A program made the position numbers and the translations under genes. Positions 49,101 to 57,842 of a stretch of 64,000 bases of DNA are shown here, one piece after another; positions within the stretch are counted from its first letter, which is position 1, and each line of letters begins with the position of its first letter. Origin of the DNA: Corynebacterium glaucum (GTDB lineage Bacteria > Actinomycetota > Actinomycetes > Mycobacteriales > Mycobacteriaceae); assembly GCF_002287505.1 (NCBI RefSeq), contig NZ_CP019688.1, forward strand, positions 682,001-746,000, read 5' to 3'. The notes below the pieces were generated by a model, which was not told the DNA's origin, ran no database searches, and was given only the letters and a program-made list of their open reading frames with translations.

Positions 49101-50943
49101 GCCGGTGGACGAGCTGGGGGAGTACACCTCCGTGCCGCTTGTCTCGCTCGAGCAATCACTCGGGCCCGCACGCATGATGCGGGTTCGCATCGGCGGCCGC
49201 GAGCACGTTGCGCAGGTGCTCGATGCGCCGTTGCTTCGCGACGCCCTTGGCGTGCCCATCCCGCCCGGCGTCCCCGCCCAGGTGGCCACGATCCCGGACG
49301 CCCTTGCCCAGTTAGTGGGCCGGTGGGTGCGCACCCGCGGGCCGTTTACGCTGCGCGATCTCGCCGAAGCGTTTGGTCTTGCGGTTGGTGGGGCGTTTGA
49401 GCCGTTGTCGCGCCTGGTCGAGTCGGACAAGGTCATCGAGGGCCGCTTCCGCCAGGGCGTGGACGAGCAGGAATACGTCGCGGCGGAGGTGCTGCGCACG
49501 ATCCGAACGCGATCCTTGGCGGCGGCGCGGGCTCAGTCGCGGCCGGTGTCGCAGTCCGCGTTCGGCCGCTTCCTGCCCGCGTGGGCAAACGTGGCGCCCT
49601 CCGGGGTGGTGCCGGCACTGCGCGGGGCAGACGGGGTGTACTCGGTGCTGGAACAACTCGCCGGCGTACGCCTGCCGGCCAGTGCGTGGGAATCGCACAT
49701 CTTGGCGTCACGCGTTGGGGATTACGCGCCGGAGATGCTCGACGAGCTCACCTCCGGCGGCGAGATCGCCATTGTCGGCGCCGGCAAGGCGGGTGCGCGC
49801 GACCCGTGGATCATGCTGCTACCCACCGACTACGCCGCCCAGCTCATGCCGCAGGTCGAACCGCCGGTGCTTTCACTGACGCAGCAGCAGGTGCTGGACC
49901 AAGTCGGCCGCGGCGGCGGGTACCTCTTCACGGACCTGTTGGCCGGACCCACTGGCCAACAGACCACCACCTCCGAAGAGCTGCGCGAGGCAATGTGGGA
50001 CCTTGTCGAGGCCGGGTTCCTATCGCCCGACTCCTTCGCCCCGATCCGGGCGCGCTTGGCGGGCGGGAAGACGGCGCACCGGGCGCGCAGGAGACCGTCG
50101 AGAAGCAGGGTGCGCTCCGGCCGCACAAGTTTTGCCAACCTCACGCCCCCCGACATGGCTGGGCGCTGGGCTGCGACTCCCACTCCCGACGGCGACGCGA
50201 CGCGGCGCTCGCTCGCGTTCGGCGAGGCCTGGCTGGACCGCTACGGCGTGGTCACGCGTGGCAGTGTCGTCGCCGAGGACGTGCTCGGCGGGTTCGCGCT
50301 GGCGTACAAGGTTCTTTCCGGGTTCGAGGAATCCGGCAAAGCGATGCGCGGATACCTCATCGAAGGCCTCGGTGCCTCGCAGTTCTCCACGCCCGCGACC
50401 ATCGACCGGCTGCGCGGCTACCAGGATTCCGACGACGTGGTCGGCTGGCCATCCGGCACCCGCGAGCCGCTGGTCCACGTCCTCGCCGCTACCGACCCGG
50501 CCAACCCTTACGGCGCCGCGCTTCCCTGGCCGGAGCAGGGCCCCACTCGCTCGGCAGGGGCACTCGTCGTGCTTATCGACGGCTTGCTTGCCGCCCACAT
50601 CACCCGCGGCGGCAAAACCATGACCACGTTCTTCGACCACTTCCCGGACGGTGTTGGCGACCCGATGCCGCTGGTGGTGCAGGCGCTGACCGACGCGGTG
50701 AACCGCGGCCGCATGTCGCCCCTGAGCGTGGAGAAACTCAACGGCGGCGGCGCGTTCGTTTTGCGCGACTACGGCGCGACGGTGACGCACAAGGGCGCGC
50801 GCATCGGCGGCAAGGTGCACGCCGCCCCGAAACGCCGCGGCCGCAGCGTCACCGAGGCCATCGAGGAGATGGAGGGGACCGCGCGGACGGCTGGGCTGGT
50901 TGATCTCGACGGCTTCGACGAGGAGCTCAGCTTCGACGATTGA
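46198..50943 (+). CDS. lhr: Lhr-type ATP-dependent helicase
   Basis: 1581 residues, the size of actinobacterial Lhr. The SF2 core has Walker A in VVAPTGSGKTLAAFLWSL, DEIH in VIVDEIHALAGTKRG, SAT in IGLSATVRP and the HRxGRxGH motif in GLQRVGRAGHS. A winged-helix and a large C-terminal Lhr domain follow. Lhr is a 3'-5' DNA:RNA helicase linked to DNA repair. ATG 46198 lies seven bases after a -10 TAAAGT (46186-46191), suggesting a leaderless mRNA; ATG 46192 is the alternative. Two GCTTATCGACG copies lie inside, one using a rare TTA Leu codon. Confidence 0.95.
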   Translation: MPPESSSILNRFHPQVATWFEEVFQAPTAVQEQAWRAISEGENSLVVAPTGSGKTLAAFLWSLNSLVERAGQQALPIEGSSLSTHGGTRVLYISPLKALGVDVENNLRAPLSGIARVARRMDKDMPDISVAVRSGDTPQSERNRQLRKPPDILITTPESLYLMLTSKAAAILKTVDTVIVDEIHALAGTKRGVHLALSLERLERLAGKFQRIGLSATVRPLSTVANFLGPRTTIINPPTEKKWELTVRVPVDDMSDLPVPEDASTIGEAIIDDKLFLDGSPGDGAPGDGAGSAAEPIAPPIGASKSIWPHIEQAVYEEVMAHRSTIVFVNSRRTAERLTSQINELWAKEHDPEALSAPTRRPPAQLMKPVDTAGHAATVIARAHHGSVSKEERLQTETMLKEGTLKAVISTSSLELGIDMGAVDLVIQVEAPPSVASGLQRVGRAGHSVGAVSEGTFYPKHRSDLVQTAVTVPRMRAGLIEELHPPKNPLDVLAQHTVAAVAFEDLDVDEWYETVTRAWPYRDLARDVFNSVIDLVTGVYPSTDFAELRPRAILEGTTLKARPGAQRVAVTNAGTIPDRGMFGVFLVGSDAEGGVPRRVGELDEEMVYESRVGDVFTLGASSWRIENITRDQVQVSPAPGHTGRLPFWTGDALGRPYELGKAVGEFRRQASEALDPSLDERARNNLLAYLAEQEEATGILPDDTTLVLERFTDELGDWRVVLHTPFGKGVNAAWALATGWRVAQETGMDAQAVAGDDGIVLRLPQGDKEPDASVFLFDADEIADIVTEQVGNSALFASRFRECAARALLLPRRNPGKRAPLWQQRQRAEQLLDVARNYPSFPIILETVRECLQDVYDLPALTEVMQHLNTRRVRIAEVTTDQPSPFASSLLFNYTGAFMYEGDTPLAEKRAAALSLDPSLLAKLLGTVELRELLDADVIAEVDRNLRRVGRAETSEQFADTLRIIGPVPVDELGEYTSVPLVSLEQSLGPARMMRVRIGGREHVAQVLDAPLLRDALGVPIPPGVPAQVATIPDALAQLVGRWVRTRGPFTLRDLAEAFGLAVGGAFEPLSRLVESDKVIEGRFRQGVDEQEYVAAEVLRTIRTRSLAAARAQSRPVSQSAFGRFLPAWANVAPSGVVPALRGADGVYSVLEQLAGVRLPASAWESHILASRVGDYAPEMLDELTSGGEIAIVGAGKAGARDPWIMLLPTDYAAQLMPQVEPPVLSLTQQQVLDQVGRGGGYLFTDLLAGPTGQQTTTSEELREAMWDLVEAGFLSPDSFAPIRARLAGGKTAHRARRRPSRSRVRSGRTSFANLTPPDMAGRWAATPTPDGDATRRSLAFGEAWLDRYGVVTRGSVVAEDVLGGFALAYKVLSGFEESGKAMRGYLIEGLGASQFSTPATIDRLRGYQDSDDVVGWPSGTREPLVHVLAATDPANPYGAALPWPEQGPTRSAGALVVLIDGLLAAHITRGGKTMTTFFDHFPDGVGDPMPLVVQALTDAVNRGRMSPLSVEKLNGGGAFVLRDYGATVTHKGARIGGKVHAAPKRRGRSVTEAIEEMEGTARTAGLVDLDGFDEELSFDD

Positions 50944-51038
50944 TGCCTAGCGGCGGATGGCATGAGGTGCCCGCTCTGTAAAAGATTGCCCGCGTCTTAC
51001 AGAATGGAACGAGACGAGAGGGGTGTACCCTCGCACGC

Positions 51039-51854
51039 ATGCCCGAAGGCGATTCCGTCTACCAGCTCTCCAAACGCCTGCAGTTCATGGCCGGCCGCGA
51101 GGTCACGCATACGTCGCTGCGCGTGCCGCGTTACGCCACCACCGACTTCACCGGCATGACCTGCACGCGGGTGTGGCCCTACGGCAAGCACCTGTTTATG
51201 GAGTTTGCCGCCGAGGGCTACGAGCCGCAGGTGCTGCACACCCACTTGAAGATGGAGGGCACCTGGGCGATGCACCGCGCCGGCGACCGGTGGCGCAAGC
51301 CCGGTTACACCGCGCGGGTAGTCCTGCGACTCGCGGACCCGCCGCATAAGGACATCGAGCTGGTCGGCCACGAGCTCGGCCTCGTTGAGGTTTGGCCCGC
51401 GCGCGACTACGACGAGCGGATGGGCTACCTCGGCCCGGACCTGCTCGCGGAGGACTTCGATTTCGAAGAAGCTTATCGACGCCTCGTGGAAGACCCCGAT
51501 CGGGAAATCGGACGCGCCCTCTTGGATCAGTATCGGGTGGCGGGCATCGGTAACGAGTACCGCGCGGAGATCTGCTTCCTCGGAGGGGTGCACCCGAGTG
51601 CAAAGGTGGGGGACGTGGACGTCGATAAGCTCTTGGAGCTCTCGCGGCGCCTGATGTGGGCGAACAAGGACGAGCCTGTGCGGGTGACCACGGGTGTGAA
51701 GCGGGCGGGAGAGACGTCGTACGTGTTTGGGCGCAACAACAAGCCGTGCCGCCGGTGCACGACGCTGATCAAGAAAGGGTTCCTCGGTGGGGAGGGGGAC
51801 TTGGAGCGGGTTATTTGGTGGTGTCCGGTGTGCCAGCCTGAGCCCAAGGATTAA
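51039..51854 (+). CDS. nei: Fpg/Nei family DNA glycosylase (endonuclease VIII type)
   Basis: 271 residues. The N-terminal MPEGDSVYQLSKRL has the catalytic Pro2-Glu3 of the Nei branch. The helix-two-turn-helix is in YRVAGIGNEYRAEICF. The C-terminal zinc finger is CRRC then WWCPVCQ. It excises oxidised pyrimidines and nicks the strand by beta,delta-elimination. It lies 95 bases after lhr in the same direction. Two GCTTATCGACG copies fall within 160 bases of each other on opposite strands. Confidence 0.9.
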   Translation: MPEGDSVYQLSKRLQFMAGREVTHTSLRVPRYATTDFTGMTCTRVWPYGKHLFMEFAAEGYEPQVLHTHLKMEGTWAMHRAGDRWRKPGYTARVVLRLADPPHKDIELVGHELGLVEVWPARDYDERMGYLGPDLLAEDFDFEEAYRRLVEDPDREIGRALLDQYRVAGIGNEYRAEICFLGGVHPSAKVGDVDVDKLLELSRRLMWANKDEPVRVTTGVKRAGETSYVFGRNNKPCRRCTTLIKKGFLGGEGDLERVIWWCPVCQPEPKD

Positions 51855-52254
51855 TTACTTCAACTCCCGTGTGCTCGAAGTCGCCCACGCTTCGGGTGGC
51901 CAGCGGGGCGCCGTGGCTCCGGCAGATAGCCGCGATCATTGCGTCTTGCGGTGAGATAGGTTTCCCCTCTGCCTTTCGCAATACCAACACTGTGGCGTAC
52001 TCGACCGCGGCGAAATGGTCGAAAGGGAGAACCGAGCCGAGTTGCTCGAACTCGGAGAGTTGCGCGATTACAACCTCCGAAAGCTTTGTCTTGCGGTGCC
52101 CGTGCGGCATGGCACTCAAGCCTGCCCTCAACTCTGCCGCCGTAACCGCGGTGATCGAAGTTTCATCGTTGAGAGCCGCTAACCACCGCAGGACGGAAGA
52201 ATGTGGCGACGGTTTAGTTACCTCGGAGAGCACATTCGTGTCCAGAACGATCAT
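51811..52254 (-). CDS. PIN-domain toxin (VapC/FitB type)
   Basis: 147 residues. The PIN acidic residues are seen in MIVLDTNVLSEVTKP, ITAVTAAELRAGL and SPQDAMIAAICRSHGAPLAT. Such toxins are Mg-dependent ribonucleases. Its last 44 bases overlap the end of the convergent nei gene. Its ATG overlaps the antitoxin stop (ATGA), the usual coupling in these pairs. Confidence 0.85.
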   Translation of the reverse strand: MIVLDTNVLSEVTKPSPHSSVLRWLAALNDETSITAVTAAELRAGLSAMPHGHRKTKLSEVVIAQLSEFEQLGSVLPFDHFAAVEYATVLVLRKAEGKPISPQDAMIAAICRSHGAPLATRSVGDFEHTGVEVINPWAQAGTPDTTK

Positions 52255-52481
52255 GAGAAATCGGCGTAACGCGCTTCGCCCTCTCTGGGTGGTAAGGGAA
52301 AGTCGTCGACAGCGTGCTCGCGGGTCGCTTCGTAGAGAGCCAACGCGATGTTGTGGGGGCGGGTTCCTTCTTCGATAAGTCTACGAGCTTCTGCTTCCAT
52401 CGAGCGACCGTTTCTTTCGGCCTGCTGAACGAGCCTCTTCTTTACCGATTCGTCGAGGCCCCGAACAATTATCGATGTCAT
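52251..52481 (-). CDS. Ribbon-helix-helix antitoxin (FitA/VapB type)
   Basis: 76 residues. The N-terminal SIIVRGLDESVKKRLVQQAE and NGRSMEAEARRLIEEG form an Arc-type ribbon-helix-helix DNA-binding domain as in FitA; the acidic C-terminus would wrap the toxin. It precedes the PIN toxin with a 4-base overlap. A perfect palindrome 20 bases upstream is the probable autoregulatory operator. Confidence 0.85.
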   Translation of the reverse strand: MTSIIVRGLDESVKKRLVQQAERNGRSMEAEARRLIEEGTRPHNIALALYEATREHAVDDFPLPPREGEARYADFS

Positions 52482-52500
52482 TACCCCACCTCCTACCGTT

Positions 52501-52520
52501 TGATAGCAATCATGCTATCA
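52501..52520. promoter_or_regulatory. Palindromic operator of the toxin-antitoxin pair
   Basis: TGATAGCA-ATCA-TGCTATCA, perfect 8-base arms with a 4-base spacer, lies 19 bases upstream of the antitoxin ATG. It overlaps the end of the convergent-side dedA gene region (stop at 52518). Confidence 0.75.
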
Positions 52521-53144
52521 CGCCTGAGCCTGGCCGCGCTCCTTGATTGCGCGGCGGATGAAGAAGATAAGGAAGCCCAGGATGATCAGGGCGAGGATCG
52601 CGTAGATCACATTGGAGTAGGTGTCCGCGTACTCGGTGGCCTTCTCCCAGTTATCGCCGAGGATGAAGCCGAGGTAAATGAGGATGGCGTTCCAGATGCC
52701 GGAGCCGAGGGTGGTCCATAGGCCGAAGGTGACCAGGTTCATCCGGTCGAGGCCGGCTGGGATCGAAATCAGTGAGCGTACACCTGGGATGAGGCGGCCG
52801 AAGAAGATCGACGGCTTACCGTACTTAGTGAAAAAGCTCATCGCGGCATCGACATCGGACGCCTTCACCAGCCACATCCAATCGGCGATCGCGCGCAGGC
52901 GGGCAAGGCCCAGCCACGCGCCGATACCGTACAAGACGTAGGCGCCGAGTACGGAACCGACCACCGACCAGATGAACACCGAGAGGAAGTTCAAGCTGCC
53001 CTGGGCGACGGTGAAGCCCGCCAGGGGCAGCACCACTTCCGAAGGAATCGGGGGGAAGAGGTTCTCTAAAAGAATGGCGATGCCGACACCAGGGGCACCG
53101 AGGACCTCCATGAGGTTCACAATCCAGTCAATGATGCTCTGCAC
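52518..53144 (-). CDS. DedA family membrane protein
   Basis: 208 residues with about five hydrophobic segments. The family signature is seen in ENLFPPIPSEVVLPLAGF and FGRLIPGVRSLISIPAGL, the re-entrant loop and Arg region. DedA-family members act in undecaprenyl-phosphate or phospholipid flipping. It is followed on the same strand by the toxin-antitoxin pair, whose operator overlaps its stop codon, and lies 16 bases downstream of the ligase gene. Confidence 0.9.
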   Translation of the reverse strand: MQSIIDWIVNLMEVLGAPGVGIAILLENLFPPIPSEVVLPLAGFTVAQGSLNFLSVFIWSVVGSVLGAYVLYGIGAWLGLARLRAIADWMWLVKASDVDAAMSFFTKYGKPSIFFGRLIPGVRSLISIPAGLDRMNLVTFGLWTTLGSGIWNAILIYLGFILGDNWEKATEYADTYSNVIYAILALIILGFLIFFIRRAIKERGQAQA

Positions 53145-53160
53145 AACCGGCTATTGTGCC

Positions 53161-54647
53161 CTACTCAACCTCGAGCGACCAAGTGTGCACCGGCGCGCCA
53201 GTGTTCTGATTCTTCAGGTACTGCCTGAGCAGACGCTCGAGTGCGTCCCGACGCTCGGCCGTCTCGGGGCGCGATGCGGGTGCGATCCGGTTGAGCGCGT
53301 TGAGCTGCCACATCGCGCCGTTCTGCCGGTTTCGCACGCGGCCCTCCATGATGGAGAGGTACTCGTCGGCACAGCTCGGGGAAACGTTGAGCGTTTTCAG
53401 CCCATCGGCCGCGATTTGCAGCAGATGGTGCTCAACGAGGTCAGTCACTGGAAGCGTGCCCAGAGTCGGCCACTCCAGGTTGGCAGTGAGTCCGTGGCGC
53501 GCGCCCTGACGGAAGTTTTCCCGCGCAGCTTCGAAGCTCAGCCGCGACCAGACCGGACGGGTCTGGTCGGCGAGAGTTTTCACGCAGCCGTAGTAGAACG
53601 CCGCATCAGCGATGATGTCTTTGACCGTGGGACCTGCGGGCAGGATGCGGTTTTCCACGCGGATGTGGCTGAGTTCCCCATTCGGATCATAAATCGGGCG
53701 GTTCCAGCGCCAGATGGTGCCGTTTTGCAGGTTGAGGTAGTGCAGGCCGGGGCTGTCGCCCAGCATCTCGGGCTTGCCTGCCTCCGCGCGGCCCTCCGGC
53801 AGAAGGGGAGAGAAGTAGCGGACGTTCTCCTCGAAGAGGTCGAACACCGAGGTGATCCAGCGCTCGCCGAACCACACGCGCGGGCGCACGCCCTGGTTGA
53901 TCAGCTCCTTGGTGCGCGTGTCTATCGCCTGCTTGAACACGGGGATGCGCGACTCGTGCCACACGCGGTGCCCCAAAAACAGCGGGGAGTTGGCTGACAG
54001 AGCGACCTGGGCACCAGCAATGGCTTGCGAGGCGTTCCACGCGTTGGCAAACATGTCCGGTTTTACTTGCAGGTGCAACTGCATCGAGGTGCAGGCGGAC
54101 TCCGGTGCGATGCTGTCGAAGTCGTGGCCGTAAGTCTCCTCGCGCCACAGATGCATCTCAACCAGCTCGCCGCGCGACTCCATGACAGAGCGGTTCAGCC
54201 CCGAGTAGCGGTTCTCCGGCGTCATCCACTCCGGATCCTCGAGGAAAGCCGTGCTCAGCGTGGGCAGGGTACCGATCATTGCAAGCTGCGACCCGACTTC
54301 GCCAGCTGCCCGACGCACGTGGTCAAGACGCTCCTGTAAGCCCTGCTCCAGTTTCGACAGGCCATCGCCCTCGATGGAAAGCGGCGGGTGATTGAGCTCC
54401 ACGTTGAACTGGCCAACTTCTGCCTGGTACTCATCACTCAGCGTTTGAAGGACCTGCTGGTTCGTGGTGTGGGGCCGCATCCGATCGTCGACAAGGTTCA
54501 GCTCAAGCTCGAGCCCGATCGTGCCTTTGTCGATGAACTCTGCCTCTTGCAAGTGGCGGTCGAATGCTTCGAGTTCCTCCTCGAGCTGGCGGCGGTAGAC
54601 CGTGCGCTGGCGAGGGGTGTATGAATCAACCGAGATTTGCTCGCCCA

Positions 54648-54648
<1 letters not shown>
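53161..54648 (-). CDS. Glutamate-cysteine ligase family (GCS2-like) protein
   Basis: 495 residues. GTIGLELELNLVDDRMRPHT at about 43-62 carries the Glu/Glu metal motif of carboxylate-amine ligases. Later blocks are FNVELNHPPLS, MQLHLQVKPDMFANAWNAS and IRVENRILPAGPTVKDII. In corynebacteria such a protein could supply gamma-glutamyl-cysteine or a related dipeptide; the substrate is not certain because corynebacteria use mycothiol. The start at 54648 overlaps the pgi stop (TAATG), so it is coupled to pgi. Confidence 0.75.
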
Positions 54649-56285
<1,637 letters not shown>

Positions 56286-56397
56286 TGTTCCTCCCAGGTG
56301 CGTGCTGGTATTCGTCGCCGGTAGTTGCTTTCCACGGTAATCAAAAACAGTTGTCGGGGCCGGGGGAACATTCTTCGGGCGGGGCATAATGGCGGGC

Positions 56398-56763
56398 ATG
56401 AGCATTGTGAAAATCAACGCGATTACTGTCCCTGAAGGAGCCGGGGAGGAACTGGAGCGTCGCTTCCAAGCCCGCAAGCATGCTATCGATTCGCAGCCTG
56501 GGTTCGAAGGCTTCCAGTTGCTACGCCCGGTCAAGGGTGAAGAGCGCTACTTCGTAGTCACCCGCTGGGCCGACGAGGATGCATACAACGCATGGTGGGA
56601 GGGTGAAGGCCGTGCAGGCCATGCCCAGTCCGGCGATCCCGGCGAGGGCCACGGACACGATGAAGGTCACGCTGAGGGGCGCGGCGGCGAGCGCAAGCCA
56701 GTTTCCTCGAAGGCTGAGCTGCTTGAGTTCGAGGTTGTCCTCGACTCGCTCGAGCAGGACTAG
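56398..56763 (+). CDS. mhuD: MhuD-type heme-degrading monooxygenase with His-rich insertion
   Basis: 121 residues. [20 protein letters not shown] and [18 protein letters not shown] match the mycobacterial heme oxygenase MhuD closely, and the Asn of K-I-N and a Trp in the NAWWEG block are kept. MhuD frees iron from heme without releasing CO. Between the HAQ segment, where MhuD has its heme-ligand His, and the final strand [13 protein letters not shown], there is an insert rich in His, Gly, Asp and Glu ([17 protein letters not shown]) of about 12 extra residues. It is divergent from pgi. Met at 56398 is the likely start; 56389 is possible. Confidence 0.75.
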   Translation: MSIVKINAITVPEGAGEELERRFQARKHAIDSQPGFEGFQLLRPVKGEERYFVVTRWADEDAYNAWWEGEGRAGHAQSGDPGEGHGHDEGHAEGRGGERKPVSSKAELLEFEVVLDSLEQD

Positions 56764-56785
56764 AGCTCTCGCGGTTTCAGTCCCG

Positions 56786-57079
56786 TTACCCCAGTTTGCC
56801 GCGGCCGAGGCGCAGAAGAATCTGCGCTAGCCCTGGCCCTTCTTCGCCGAGCTCGTCGCGGAACTGGTTAATAATCGCCACCTCGCGGGTGTGCACGAGC
56901 TTGGTGCCTCCGGACCCCATGCGGGTTTTGCCAATGGCCTGCGAGATCTCGGTGCGGCGCTTCACTGCGTCCAGGATGACCCGATCTAGCCGATCAATCT
57001 CCTTGCGGTACTCCTGGATCTCCGCGTCGGACAACGGGTCGTCGGTACCGGAGGGCATGCGGATCTCAAGCTCGCTCAT
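56786..57079 (-). CDS. aroQ: Chorismate mutase (AroQ type)
   Basis: 97 residues, all-helical. EIQEYRKEIDRLDRVILDAV and KRRTEISQAIGKTRMGSGGT carry the Arg/Lys residues that bind chorismate, and REVAIINQFRDELGEEG forms the last helices. It converts chorismate to prephenate for Phe/Tyr synthesis. The 90-residue stand-alone form typical of actinobacteria usually needs DAHP synthase as partner for full activity. It is convergent with mhuD, 22 bases apart. Confidence 0.85.
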   Translation of the reverse strand: MSELEIRMPSGTDDPLSDAEIQEYRKEIDRLDRVILDAVKRRTEISQAIGKTRMGSGGTKLVHTREVAIINQFRDELGEEGPGLAQILLRLGRGKLG

Positions 57080-57128
57080 GGGAAATGATTATGCCTGACC
57101 GCCAGCGCCGACCTGTTGCTTTCCCCCC

Positions 57129-57758
57129 CTAGATAGACGACGTGACCAGCATCCCAGCCATGATGAACATAGTAATGGCCACCAGAACCTCGATGATCCG
57201 CCAGGCTCGGGGAGAGGAGAGTAGGGGAGCGAGCTGGTAGGCACCGAACCCGAGACCTGAGAACCACACGATGGAGCCCAACAGGGCACCGAGGCTGAAG
57301 AAAAAACCGTGATCCCCGTGCTGGTGCGCAACGCTGCCCAGCAAAATAACGGTGTCCAGGTAGACGTGCGGATTCAACCAGGTGAGAGAGAGTGTGGTCA
57401 CCGCGACGCTGTGTAGCGTTGTCGCGTCCGCGTGCCCATTCGCCTGGTCCGGTGTAGAGACCTCGAGAGACTCTTCACTGCGAAGGTTCCGGAGAGACTG
57501 AAGCCCGATGTAAACGAGGTATGCGGCGCCGAGCCATTTCATCGCGGTGATCAACTTGGGCTGCTGGCTCAGAAACGCCCCGAGGCCGAAATAGCCAGCC
57601 ATGATTAAGGTCGCGTCGGACACGATGCAGATCGCAACGACCGGCACAATGAACTCGCGCCGAATACCTTGGCGGAGCACGAACGCATTCTGCGCTCCGA
57701 TTGCGGCGATGAGTCCGAGTCCCATCGCAAAACCGGTACCGAGGGCGCTTGCAGGCAT
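57129..57758 (-). CDS. LysE/ArgO-family amino acid exporter
   Basis: 209 residues with five or six hydrophobic segments. The start MPASALGTGFAMGLGLIAAI then GAQNAFVLRQG is the LysE/ArgO signature, and FKWLGAAYLVYIGLQSLR-type sequence (MKWLGAAYLVYIGLQSLR) marks the central helices. Family members export Lys or Arg. No LysG-type regulator is adjacent; pcrA lies divergent. The long upstream extension of the open frame is not coding. Confidence 0.85.
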   Translation of the reverse strand: MPASALGTGFAMGLGLIAAIGAQNAFVLRQGIRREFIVPVVAICIVSDATLIMAGYFGLGAFLSQQPKLITAMKWLGAAYLVYIGLQSLRNLRSEESLEVSTPDQANGHADATTLHSVAVTTLSLTWLNPHVYLDTVILLGSVAHQHGDHGFFFSLGALLGSIVWFSGLGFGAYQLAPLLSSPRAWRIIEVLVAITMFIMAGMLVTSSI

Positions 57759-57842
57759 GGTTCGAAAGATTACCGCGGTGCGTCTCCCGGAGTTCGAACA
57801 CCCGCACGAGTCGTGTTGGAGGCGGTGGGTAGGGTTTAGCCC

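Noticed and set aside
49581-50903. 440-codon open frame within lhr
   Set aside because: Arg/Gly-rich alternative frame of the helicase C-terminus, with no start signal.
52501-52520. Possible transcription terminator
   Set aside because: The palindrome TGATAGCA-ATCA-TGCTATCA has no T run or GC stem and lies upstream of the antitoxin start, so an operator is the better reading.
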